Position numbers and translations under genes: made by a program | Assembly: GCA_963576475.1 (NCBI GenBank) | Contig: OY754982.1 | Coordinates: 17,530,217-17,594,216, forward strand | Length of the DNA: 64,000 bases | Direction: 5' to 3' | Origin: Molanna angustata | Lineage: Eukaryota > Arthropoda > Insecta > Trichoptera > Molannidae | Shown here: piece after piece, positions 11,701 through 25,200 of the stretch | How positions within the stretch are numbered: position 1 is the stretch's first letter | Layout of the letters: each line of letters starts with the position of its first letter | The notes under the pieces: model-generated | Database searches by the model: none | What the model was told of the DNA's origin: nothing | What the model saw: only the letters and a program-made list of their open reading frames with translations

Positions 11701-14700
11701 TCAAATTAATGTTGTCCATTTTAATGTGACCATTGGATCTTGATAGGTACACTTCGAAAGGCAAGCGCAATTATTTTTGCTATAGTAGGCTTAATCGTAA
11801 ATTTTGAAAATCGTTTCCCTAGAACCTTCAAAAGATACGTCATTTAAATAAAGAACAGTATTTTTTCAAAAAACAGTAAGGAACTAAAAAACTACAAGGC
11901 CATAAAGTATATTTTTCTTCAATCGAAAGAGAATTTGAAAATCATACATTAGAAGGTAATTTAGTGTGCATATTTGTGTACATCCGTATGCCTTAAGTAA
12001 TACAAAATATTTTGTTGTACTGCGGTGAACTCTTACGATTAAAAAGTGCATGAGTACCGGAATGATTTTTTTAATATTTGAAACAAAAACAAATTAACAA
12101 AAGTACCTATTTATTAACGTGTATGTTAATAAATACTTTTTCTTATTTCCACTGACGCCAAGAAGTGAATATCGCCATAAAAATATATCATTATATTAAA
12201 GGTAAACAGCACAAATCTGTTTAAAATAATTGGTCTCAAGGGCGCTTGGTTAATAATATCGCACTAAAATTTGTTTTTATCAGATTCTATTTAGGTACCT
12301 ACCTACAGTAGTTATTTTATTAAAGACGAGGTAAATACGTGCAAAATTAAAAGTTGACGCAAAATTATGACGCTATAAAGTAGGCAGGTACCTACTATTT
12401 AAGTATACGAAGAGGTACTATTTAATTTGATTAAATATCATTTAAGTAACTTTATTCAAAATATTTAATAAGAAACAGGAAATTATACCTAAAAATATTT
12501 TATGTTAAGTTGATATATATACAGAGTCCCATCCAACATGTCCTGTATGATCGGTGGACTTCCTATACGATGTTCTCCAGTTTTTTTTTTTTGATACACG
12601 TATCTCATTCCTCTTATATACTTCTTATATTATGTAAATCGAGATGTACCTACTTCTACAATATTAAAATTTTTTAACAAATTAAATTATCTAGTTGGGG
12701 TGTTTCGGCTTTTATTTTTGTCGATCGATATTTTTAAAAACTTTGAAAATATAGGCAGTTAAACACATAAATTTATCATAAAAAAATGGCAATGGATATT
12801 CGGCAATACGAAATGTTGCCACATATAAAAAAGTGTGGACAGCACTCAATGAATTTTCCAGAAAATATTCGATTATAACCAAATTAGTACTTGGTTGAAT
12901 AATTTTAATGGAAATAGCTATAAACCAATGAAATAAAAAATGACGAAATGTACTTAATTTGAAAACCAAAAACACAACCATTTTTTTAAATTATTGTTTG
13001 TACCTAAGGTTTGTACATATGCTTATACATATTTTTATGCATTACTTTTCAAGTGAAAATCTATTATTTGTTTATTTGTTATATTACTTTGTAAAAAAAA
13101 ACTTGGATTTATTGTTAATAAATAAATAAAATAAAGAATATTGGGCCAGATTTTCAAAAGAATTGAATTTCGGATTTGGGCCGTAGGTATTATATATCTA
13201 CTCTTTGGAACATGATTTATGTATATGGTGAACAAAGCGTGCACTATATTAGGGTGTCATATATAGGCAATTGATTTGGAAAATCCAACATTTTGTCGTA
13301 ACATCGACGGTAAGGTTAGAATAATAAGACATGCGTTCGACTGATCATGATCGTAGAACCACGGGTTGGCACTGTTCGGACCAAAGCACTTCTTAGAACA
13401 TCAGAAATAAAGGTCTTGAGATCTGTCGCTGGAACAACCCTTCGAGATTGTGTCCGTAACGTGGATATATGAAAAATGTGTAACATAGAAGATTCTATTT
13501 GGACATCCTCCACCTGGAAAACCACCTAAGAAATGGAAGAACAGTTGGATTTCATCATCTTAGGAAGCATACTTTCTGTATCACAGACCGTACGGTCAGT
13601 TAAAAAAAGAAGAAAGTGATACTTTCATCTCATATTCCTATATTACATAGGGGTAATTATTCGGAATAGTATGTAAACGCCATTTTTTTATTTTTTGTAT
13701 AAACATAGTGAATATTATACATATTACGGGAAAATAGTCATTTTCCCGGGAAACGCCCAGGAAAAATTAAAAAAAATAAATAAACTTACGGAATATGTAT
13801 GGAGAAATCCATACAATTTGGTGGTTTTGGGACATCTATCGGCGAATAGAAACGAATACAATAGTCTTTCCATACCTTGTTTACAAAAACTATTTCTCAT
13901 TTAAACACCGAATAATTAACTTTAATTAAAACAGAAAAGTTTGAATGTATGTAGTTATTATTGTAATATCATAATATTTTTTGGCCCAGTAAATGATAAG
14001 TAATGATAATGGACTTTGGAGGATGCGATATAATCACGAACCCAACATTGTACAAGTCATACAAGTACGTAGTCTGCAGTGGTAGGGACATATCAGCCGG
14101 ATGAATGATGATCATGTCCCCAAAAAGGTTCTTAATACCAATCCAGAGGGCAGAAGAAGTAGAGGCAGGCCCAAGCTAAGATGGCTGGATGATACAGAAG
14201 ACGACATGAGAACGATCGGAATGACAAACTGGAGGAGAGCGGTGGAGGACAGGGACGGCTGGAGAAGGATTCTGGAGGAGGCCAGGGCCCACACAGAGCT
14301 GTAGCGCCAATGATGATGATGAATATCATAATAATAATAATAATATTATGTGCGAATATCATTTCAAATATTTTAATTTGGTTAGGTTGAGTTACAATCA
14401 ATTTACACTCAATGTATAATGCGACATGCTCGCGTGAGTCGCAATAATAAATATAATACAAACCTAACCAACCTATTCTAAGCAAACCTTTGGTAAAAAT
14501 TGGTTAGGTTAGGTTTGTATGTAGTAATTATTGCGACTCGCGTGAGCGAGTTGCATTACATACTGTGACTCAATGTTTAAATAATAACTAAATACAAACC
14601 TAACCAACCTATTTTAAGCAATCTTTTAGTAAAAATTGGTTAGGTTAGGTTTGTATGTAGTTATTATTGCGATTCGCGTGAGAGAGTTGCATTGCATACT

Positions 14701-16179
14701 GTCACTCAATGTATAATGCATTTTGCTCACGCGCAAAGCATACAATATTTCATTTTGATGACCTAAAATGATTTCGATATACTTAATCTCACCGGAATTC
14801 TCGTTTTCAATCAGTGTCAAAAAATTCAAATTTAAGTAGTATTTAAATATTTTATGACCTTGCATTTTGTTAAACTTTATTAATTTTCGATATTTCATAG
14901 AATTTTCATTAACTTCAGATTCTCGCCGCGTGTTTCTATACTAAAAATTAATTTGAATATTCGCCCATAGATGTCAAAAAACCAACTATTTGCATGGATT
15001 TCTTCATACATTTTTCGTAATTTAATATTTTTTTCTAGACGTTTCCCGGGAAAATGAATATTTTTCCCGTAATCTGTATATTTTTATCTACCTATAGACA
15101 AAAAAATCAACAAAATTGGCGTTTACATACTATTCCGAATAATTACCTTTTATAAAATAAAATCCCGATCGACCAGCCAAGAACCAATATGAAAACCAGC
15201 TGACAGCTGTCCAAACGAGAATTCGTGCTGATAAGTAGACACTTTTGTCAACATTTTGAGTGTTACCATAATAATCCTTATTTCCGTGCTTAGAAATAGG
15301 TGGGTTGCCATATAAAAAAATTATCTGTATTGAGAAATAATTTTTACGTAAAAAAATATTTTTCTTATGTTATAAAAAAATAAATTTGAGATTTTGTATT
15401 TGTCTATAATCATACTGACTGACACAAAAATTCAAAATTCTGAGTATAAAAGTTTTGTAGGCCTATAATTATTTATATATTTTGAAATTTTGGGCTCTGT
15501 TTATTGAGCGGGTCAAAAGTTATAAAGGGGGACGGACACACAAACACAGACAGACACACACACATAGTCACACGAAATGTTTTATTCCGAATTCTGAGTA
15601 AATCCGTATGTGGAACATATATGCTGTGAAGCCTCTAAGTTGGTGTTTTTTGACTTCAAAGTTGGAAAAGCCGTGAAAAAAGTAGACTCTGCATACATTA
15701 TCTAGGATTTAAACTTCCTCTTCCTTCAAGAGAAATTCATTCTCTTGAACGAATCGACAGTTGGAAAAGTTTTTATAATAATTTGAAATGTACTTCTACA
15801 ATGTCTTTTTTATAGAAAATTAAATTATCTAGTTGGGATGTTTCGACTTTTTTCGATATATTTAAAAACTTTGGAAATATAGGCAGTTAAACACATAAAT
15901 GTATCAGGAAAAAATGTTTTTCTTAATAAAAAATGTTTGAGAAACTCTGAAATTTTGTATTTGTCTATGATCATACCAATTTTCAGCGTTTTAGCTTTTA
16001 GAGTTTCTGAGATATATTAAAAATAAAGTAAAAATTCAAAAGTTGATAACCCCTGACTGAAACAAAAATTCAAAATTCTGAGTATAAAAGTTTTGTAGGG
16101 CTATAACTACATATTTATATATTTTGAAATTTTGGGCTCTGTAAATTGAGCGGATCAAAAGTTATAAGGGACACACACA

Positions 16180-16212
<33 letters not shown>

Positions 16213-19200
16213 CCGTAAATCCGTGTATGGAACATATTATATGCTGCGAAGCCTCTTAGTTGGTGTTTTTTGACTTATAGTTGGAAAAGCCGTGAAAAAT
16301 ATAGACCCTGCATAAAATCGTGTTCCTTCATACACGCGTCTTGGATTTAAACTGCCTCTTCCTTCAAAAGAATTTCATTCTCTTGAACGAATCGACAGTT
16401 GGATTAAGTTAGTCAGCCGTTTGGCTTGTGAGCTGGCGTCCTAGGTTCGATCCCCACCAATGGAGAAATTTATTTAAATTTATTTCTCACGCAATCCTTG
16501 CTTCTCTGGCCTGGAAACAGATTAGTTGAAAGAAATTGCCACTTGCGTTAACCGTGTTTCCAGCAGACAATATTTTCGTAAAAAAATATTTAAATAAATA
16601 TTTCATCAACTGGGGATCAAACCCAGGACTGTGCCACGACAGTCTGCATGAATACTAGTAATGTTGGAGTAAAAAATGATGGACACATGTAATTTTAGGG
16701 TAAATAATGAAATCTTTTTGTTACGCAGGAGTTTATGACTTCAAAGAGCGGTATGTAGATGAGCCGAGGATTATGATCGACATATCAAGTGTTGCAGAGT
16801 TAAGGGAGCATAGTCTAGATGCAAATCTGGTGTTGGGAGGCAACATGACACTTGCAGAGATGATGGATCTCTTTGTAGAGATATCTTCCACCAATGAACT
16901 ATTTTACTATACAATGCAAATGTATAAGCATATGGATTTGGTAGCACACGTTCCCATTAGAAACGTAGGGTTTTTTTTTAACAATTCCTATTTTGCACAA
17001 CTTTTTATTATATTCAAGTTTTTAAATTTGGGTATATTACCTTCGTAAGAGGTACCAACATGATGTGTTTAATTGTATTTAATTTTGTTTTGTTTCTTAA
17101 GATATGTACTGTCTACTATCGTTTTTTTCCTTGCCAGTAGGTATATCGAAAAAATACGATATTTTTTTATTAACAGAAACATAAGTAAAAAATCATTATT
17201 CTTCTGTTGTTAAATTAGCTGGGGAGAAGGCGTTTGTTTATTTTTTTATTTAATTTAATTATTGTTTGTCGTCAGCTATGAACAATTTTACAAATAAACA
17301 ATTTTACATTAAAATAAAGCCGATTATACACGAACATTGTTGAATTTAATTATACACTAGTTGAGATTAGGTAGGTACCAAAATTTATAACTAAATTATT
17401 TGAAAATTTATGCATATAATATATTTAATTCTGGTGGGCTTATTGCCGTTTGAAAAATTTCTTCCAAAGTAAGTGTGTGCTTATTGCCGTCTGAAAATTT
17501 CTTCCAAAGTAAGTGTGTGCTTATTGCCGTCTGAAAATTTCTTCCAAAGTAAGTGTGTGCTTATTGCCGTCTGAAAATTTCTGCCAATGTAAGATATTAA
17601 AGTATGTGTATTTTTAAGATATGAAATCAGCAGGGCTACTTATGAAGTTGATTAATGTAAGATTGAGACCAGTTTCAGACTAGCAATAGTAAAATTTATT
17701 TATACAACAATTATAATGACAATTTCATTCTAAACATTGATATTGACACATTTTTATGATTAAATGTAGAGAAATATTAAGATTACATTATGATTGAGTA
17801 CTAATTTATACATTTTTAAGATCAAGGCAAGATTGGAATGTATTAAGGGCGTATCATGAGTAAATCCCCAGTTTGTCGAATTATATTTTAACTTATGCAC
17901 ATAATCATATACACACCATAATAAAAATAATAATACTCTTGATTAAAAAGAAAAAAATAAGTAAAAAATAATACATGTAGAATTGAAAATGACTTTTAAA
18001 TCATTACTAATAATCATGAATCAGCAAGGTTCATGGTACGGTACCTAACTCTTCAGAGCCTAATCGTTTGATATGTTTAGTATCTAGATGGCTGAATTAT
18101 TCCCAATTGAAAGCTTAATCGATTCCTTTTCTAGCATTTATTTTTTATCATTTAAATAATATACTATTTACGCATTGATCTACAAATTCTTTTAAGGAAG
18201 TGAGTATGATTATTGTTTCAAGTACTTAATTTTTAAAAAAGATCCTTTCTAAAGAATCTCAAATTGCAATCTCAACTTTCACACCTATACATTCTACAAA
18301 CACACACCATAATCACCTTACTCAGATGCATAAACCGTTTCATTTTCCTATAATTATCTATTGTGATTTTTTTTAGATTGGTACTATTGCTGGAAACCTG
18401 AGTATCAAACACAAAAATATATATTTCCCTTCGGATGTGTTTATCATTTTTGAAGCAGTTGGAGCCTCAGTCAAAATAGGTTGATATTTCAATGATTTTT
18501 TTCACAATATTTTGTTAAGTATCGAAGTATTATTTAAATACTCAATCAATTCTTATTTGTTTTATTCAATTGTAGCTGAACGAGACGGCAAATTTACAAT
18601 AGTAACCCTTCCTGAATATTTGAAATTAAATATGGCGGGAAAAATTATCCACTCTATTCATCTTCCGCCGATTTCTAGTGATTATAGTTTTGTGAGCTAC
18701 AAGGTATATACAATATTATTTAAATTACTTATTCAAATATATTAAATAATTTAAAAACAATATTAGAAACCTCTACAATACAAGAAAAAACGTGCAAATT
18801 TCTTCGCATGTTTTTTTCATATAAAAGACATCAACGCATGGACGCAACGCAACGTTAAGAATTCACAAACATTTTCCTATTTAATAAATCAACCAATTTT
18901 TATTTTTTAAACACTATGTTTTAAGGTGTTGATAAATACATAGAGTATAAAGACTAGTTTGTGGGGATAGATGAATGTGTCGTGCTTTCTTTTATAAGGT
19001 ATTGCACACCCGCATACCTGTCGTTGGTTACCTCACCTTATTAGATATGCCGTAAGTGAGTGAGAGAAAAATACTTTTACTTTTTATTTATATTTTGTTA
19101 TTGTTTGATTTTTTTTTTGATTAATACGAAACATTATAATTTTTTTTTACATTTTTTAGATTATGCCTAGAATTCAACATTCCCACGCAATCATCAACGC

Positions 19201-22200
19201 TGGTTTTCTTCTGAAAATGACCAGTGATGGTGACGTAGAGAGAGCTAGAATAGTCTATGGTGGAATTAATCCAGAGTTCATCCACGCTTCTGAAACAGAA
19301 AAGTTACTCATCGATAAGAACATATTTAAGAATGAGGTGTTGAAGGAAGCGCTTCAGAGTTTGAGTAAAGAACTTTTGACAGACCACAATGCTCCGGAAC
19401 CTTCTCCAGAATACAGGAAACAGCTGGCGATCGGACTTTTTTATAAAGTAAGTAGGTATTTAAGCTATGAAGCGCCGGCTTAGAATAGTGTGTCTACTCT
19501 TTTCTATAATCATTGTTTTCAAGTATCCCGTAAGAGCCAGGTTATCGAAAATACAAGAAGCAAAATAACATCTCACATAGTCCAGCAATGAGTTTTTTTA
19601 AATACATCTGTTTGATTTGTATTGTGATGATCGAATTAAAATATATGAAGATAACAGTGGGGCTTTGACCATTGCAAAGCATGGTAACATCAGAAAAAAC
19701 TCGAAGCATATAGAAGTGCATTATCACTTTGTCAACGAATGTTATAATGATAAAATAATTGATGTTTTAAAGATAGAATCTGAAAATAATATTGCTGATG
19801 TATTCACAAAACCCTCGAGTAGAGTAAGATTTGATTAACTAAGAGAATTGTTAACTATCGTATAAGTTTGATAAATATGTTTTATGTTGAGTTGAACAAT
19901 TGCAAATGTAAGGAGGCGTGTTAGAATATTTACATATATGACAATTGTTTTAATATATATCTATAATTAAAAATGTCTATGGTCGTCTCGGACGTGATTG
20001 GTGTTGTATGACTGCTCGAAGTAATCAGTGCCCCGTTCCACCATTGTACTTTTCAACTTTTCACTCTTCGCTTTGCGATTTGAGAATTTCGCAAAGTGAA
20101 AAGCGTTCGCGTTCCACGAAAAAAAAAATGGTCACTTTGCGGCGTCGCCAAACATTTACAAAGTCTTTTCAATTGACTCTAGCGACACCTAGTGATAACT
20201 TAGTAGTACCGAGTGTTTCGCGCGTAGCGTACACGATCATTTGACACCGTTCGTTCTTGTCTGTTCTGTGATTTCGTTGTTGTTGTTAGAAAATGAGCCG
20301 GAAAGACAATATTAAGAAAAAAATAGCCGTGTTGGAGATAATTAATGAAAAGAAAGGAGTTATTTTTGGAGTAATTAGTGACACTATCACTAATACAGTG
20401 AAACAACAGGTGCTTCACTGAATTATTTGCTGTTGAGGAGACAATCATTTGCTTCTCTTAGTGCTGTTCTGTACCTTAAAATATGTGTAAATGAGTAGTG
20501 AAATAATCATATAAACTTAGAAAAAGCGGACATAATAATCACATAAACATAGTTTAAATTACCTAAAAAAAATCAGAATAAATTGTGTACTTAATCAAGA
20601 CATATTCACACTGAGTGTTATTTATGCGAAAATATTCGAGGAACTGCGTGGATAAAATATTTTCGAAATTTATCCTTTCTCTATAATTTCTTACAACCCC
20701 GTCTTCCTCATCCCTTTCTAACAATAATTTATGCAAAATTTTATAATAAATTTACTCAAAAATTCTAAACAAACAACTTCTAATTTCACAACTCGACGAA
20801 TGGCAAATTTGAAATGTCAAAATATTCTTTTCAATTCATTCGCAAGGTTTGCAAAGTTTTTTATGAAAAGTAGCGATGGTGGAACAGAATGGCTTATTTG
20901 CTTTGCAATAGGCGTCTACTTTTCGCTTTGCAAATTGCAACTTTGACTTTGCGAAAAAATGTAATGGTGGAACGAAAACAAGCCGACGAATTGCAAAGTG
21001 CAAAGCGCAAAGTTGAAAAGTACGATGGTGGAACGGGGCACAGATCCTTTGTACAACATGTAAATATATTTTCGATTTTTCTGTAGAATAGAATAAAAAA
21101 CTCTGTTTACTTCATTATGGACTTTCTGTACGACATGTAGTTTTTGTGCATGTAAAATAAAAGTCCATAATGAAGTAAACAGAGTTTTTTTATTCTATTC
21201 TACAGAAGAATCGAAAATATATTTACAGAATCATCAGACAACTGCACTGTTTTTAACATGTCTACGTAGGGGACACCAGGTATTAGGATTTGGGTCCATT
21301 ATACTCTTCCGAAGATGTGCACTACGTAGCGTTGGTGAGGTTTTGCAATCTGCTCAGAAAAATATGAATTCGGGTTTTAAAAAGACCCAGGTTGTAAGAT
21401 GGTGAAAATACAAAATTCGGAAGATCGTTCCACAGCCGGGCTACTGTGTTAATAAGAGAGTTCGAGAAGCGACTGGTTCGTATATATTGAAGGTTGACTG
21501 TAAACGGGTGTTGAGATTGAGTAAAATGAGTGACTCTATTTTGAATGGATGGAAGAGGAACCAGGGATACAAGTACTTCTGAGCATCTCCCGTGTTAGTA
21601 TCTATGATGTAAGTTCAATGAAGACAACCTACTTTGTCGAAAATCAAAATATTTGATTTTATTTTATATTCTTTATCGAACAACTAATAGGTTCTTTTTT
21701 AAATAATTATAAACACACACCCAATAACAAATTGCTTTATTTTGGAGACTCGTGTTTATCTTCATAGATCCAGACTGAAAACACAATTAAAAACTATGCA
21801 TCCACCGGGAATCGAACCCGAGAACTTTGGCCCATATGTCAGATAACTTACTAACTAACCCACGGCACAAGGCCGACAATGTTTACGTTTTTATGTCTTT
21901 TTTCAGTGTATCCTAAATTTGTGTCCTCCAAATATCTTAAATGAGTTGTATGTGTCAGGAGGTCATGAGTTTGATAGATCAGTGTCCAGTGGAAAACAAG
22001 ACTATGAAACTCGTAAAGAAGTATGGCCTTTGAATAAACCAATGCCTAAAATAGAAGCTCTTGTTCAGACTTCTGGTGAAGCTAAATATTGTAACGATAT
22101 GCCTAAAATACCAGATGAAGTATTTGCTGCTTTTGTACTGTCTAATGTTCACAATGGAGAAATTGATGAAATAGATATGAAAGATGCGCTGGTAAGATTT

Positions 22201-25200
22201 TTTCATCGTTTAATCTTTTTTTTAAATAAAACAATGCACCCTGCGAAGAGTGCTTTGTGCCAATTTAATGTCATTTTTGGTTATATGTTTAAATTATTTA
22301 ATTTTTTAAATGCCTTCAATTCCTAGGTGGCCAGGAATCCAAAATAAAATATATCGAATTTGCCATTTTTGAGAAAACACAGAAGACTTTTTTTGATAAA
22401 TTATGTAATTGTCTTCTGGATCATTAAGAAAAAAAAGGGGTAGTGGTTGTACTCGCTTGTTAGGGGATATTTGTGTTGTCCGACGTTGCGGCTGCGTCCG
22501 GGGTTGAATAGGACCAATGGGTCCTATAGCATCACCGGCGTGGAAGTGGTATCGCGATCTCCCTCCTGGATCATTAAGAGGATAAGAGATCAAATATCTG
22601 AATTTGGTGGATTTTATCTGAATTAAATCTAAATAGATAAATAGTAAATTTATATACCTAATATATTTTGGTAATAATAATTGTGTTTTGCTTTTTTTAG
22701 AATTTGAAAGGTGTTGTAGCGTTGTTCACAGCTAAGGACATCCCAGGCGAGAACAATTTCACTCCCCTTTTACCGATGCTGGTTAACGACAAAGAAGAAA
22801 TACTTTGCAGCGGGGCTGTAAAATACTATGGACAGCCTGTTGCAATTGTTGTAGCGGAAACCGACAGATTGGCTAATATTGCGGCAACTCAAGTTAAGGT
22901 AACATATAAGAATTCCGAAAAGAAAGAACCTCTACTGACAGTAAGAGATGTATTGAAGGACCCGTCGTCCAAAGAAAGGATAGTCAATATTTCAACAATT
23001 GAACCGAAAGAAAAAGGAAATGATGTGGAAAAAGTTATAAAAGGTTCTTTAGATATTTTTGGACAGTACCATTATACTATGGAAACTCTGTCGTGTGTCT
23101 GTGTTCCAGTAGAAGATGGTTTGGATGTCTTCTCTTCTTCACAATGGATAGATTGGACACAGGTGGCTATTGCGGAAATGTTGAAAATTCCAGAAAATAG
23201 GTAAAAATGACTTTTGGTTAAGTAATCCCATTCACGCATAAATCATTATTTCTAATTGCTCTGTTTCTTTTAGTACATATATTGTCTTATTATAGTTTAT
23301 ATGTTACTTCTTCTCAGTAATAGTAGATTAGCAACTTCAGCGTGTTTTGATGTAAATTCAAGTAATTTGTGTGTCTTGCTGGTTTCTTATTTGCAGGTCT
23401 GAACCCGTGCATTTCTTTAATTTTTTATCAAATATATTTCAGTATTAATATAAAAGTTCGGCGCATCGGCGGAGGGTATGGCAGCAAGGTAACTAGAAGT
23501 ATTCAAGTTTCAACTGCATGTGCCCTGGTTGCACATATACTGCAACGTCCTACAAGATTTGTACTTTCTATTGAAGCTTCCATGTCCGCTATTGGAAAGC
23601 GATTCCCGTGTTCCAGTGATTATGAGGTTAGAATATTTAAAAAATGTTTGATATATTCAATTAAATAAATAAAAATCCAAAAATGATAAAGTTTTGATGA
23701 TATTTTAAATTTTAGGTGGGAGTAAACGCAGATGGAAAAATTCAGTACTTGAAAAACATATTTTATGAAGATGCCGGATGTAGTCATAATGAAAACGCCG
23801 TTATTAATGAAGCAATACATTCTTTTGGTAATGGTTATGACGAGAAGACTTGGTATATTTCTGCTAATTCTCTACTCACTGATACACCTTCAAACACGTG
23901 GTGTAGAGCACCAGGTAATAAGGAAACATACTTAGGTAGGTACCTCCTTTGAGTAATAATTTAAACTATAATTTTCATTCCCATTTTGTTTATAGGAACA
24001 ACAGAAGGTGTCGCTATGATCGAACATATAATGGATCACATAGCTACGGAAGTTTCCAAGGATCCCGTGGAAGTAAGACTAATTAACATGTCAACTGAGG
24101 ATAATCTTTTACCTGACCTCATCAAGAAAATAAAAGAAAGCTCAGGCTTCACAGAGAGACGTGAAAAGATAAACACTTACAACAAACAGAACCGCTGGAG
24201 AAAAAGAGGAATAAGTTTGATTCCTATGAAATACCATCTCACATATTTCGGGAATTTTTCTGCACACATAAGTATATATCACGGAGATGGTTCGGTCGCA
24301 GTAAGCCATGCTGGAGTAGAGATGGGTCAAGGTATTAATACTAAAGTGGCACAGGTTTGCGCGTACACATTAGGAATTCCCTTGGAATCGGTTTCCGTGA
24401 AACCTACAACCGATTTTGTTACTCCAAACTCACCTCCATCTGGAGGAAGCATTACCAGTGAGACATGTTGTCTAGCTGCTATGAAAGCTTGTCAGATTTT
24501 GCTTGAAAGACTGGAGCCCATTAAGAAGACTATGGAAAACCCGTCTTGGAAAGACTTGATCGGAAAAGCCTTTCTTTCTCAAGTGAATCTGACTGCAAGC
24601 TATAAGTCGAGTTTTGACGAATTGAAAAATTATATAATTTGGGGTGCAGCAGTAACTGAAGTAGAAGTCGATATGTTGACTGGAAACTATTACGTGTTAA
24701 GAGTTGATATTCTAGAAGACACTGGAGAAAGTCTTAGTCCAGATATTGATGTAGGCCAGGTAATGTCACTGTATTCTTTATAATATATTTTGTGTATTCT
24801 TTTGAAAAAAATACTGTTTGGGAATCACATTCATCTATCACTCCAACGATAACCGATTTTCTTTGTTTTCATAATGTCTTGTCAATAATTTAATTACATT
24901 TTAAATAATGGATTAATGTAGGAATGTACATAATTGCATATTCAATTCCTCTCATTTTTTACTTAAGTTTATTAAGTGAAAAATTATATTGGGTTTAACG
25001 TAAGGGAGGTTTTTGAAGTCAATACAACACATTAAATGTAAAGAAATATCCAAATAAAAATATCTTGTATTTTGTAGATTGAAGGCAGTTACGTAATGGG
25101 ACTTGGATATTGGACATCGGAGCACTTGGTATATGATAAAAAAACAGGAGCACTGCTTTCAAACCGCACTTGGACTTATAAAACACCAGGAATAAAAGAT

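Noticed and set aside
14380..14660. TTAGG-like telomere repeat
   Set aside because: Only two units (GGTTAGGTTAGG) per block, as part of element A's inner hairpins.
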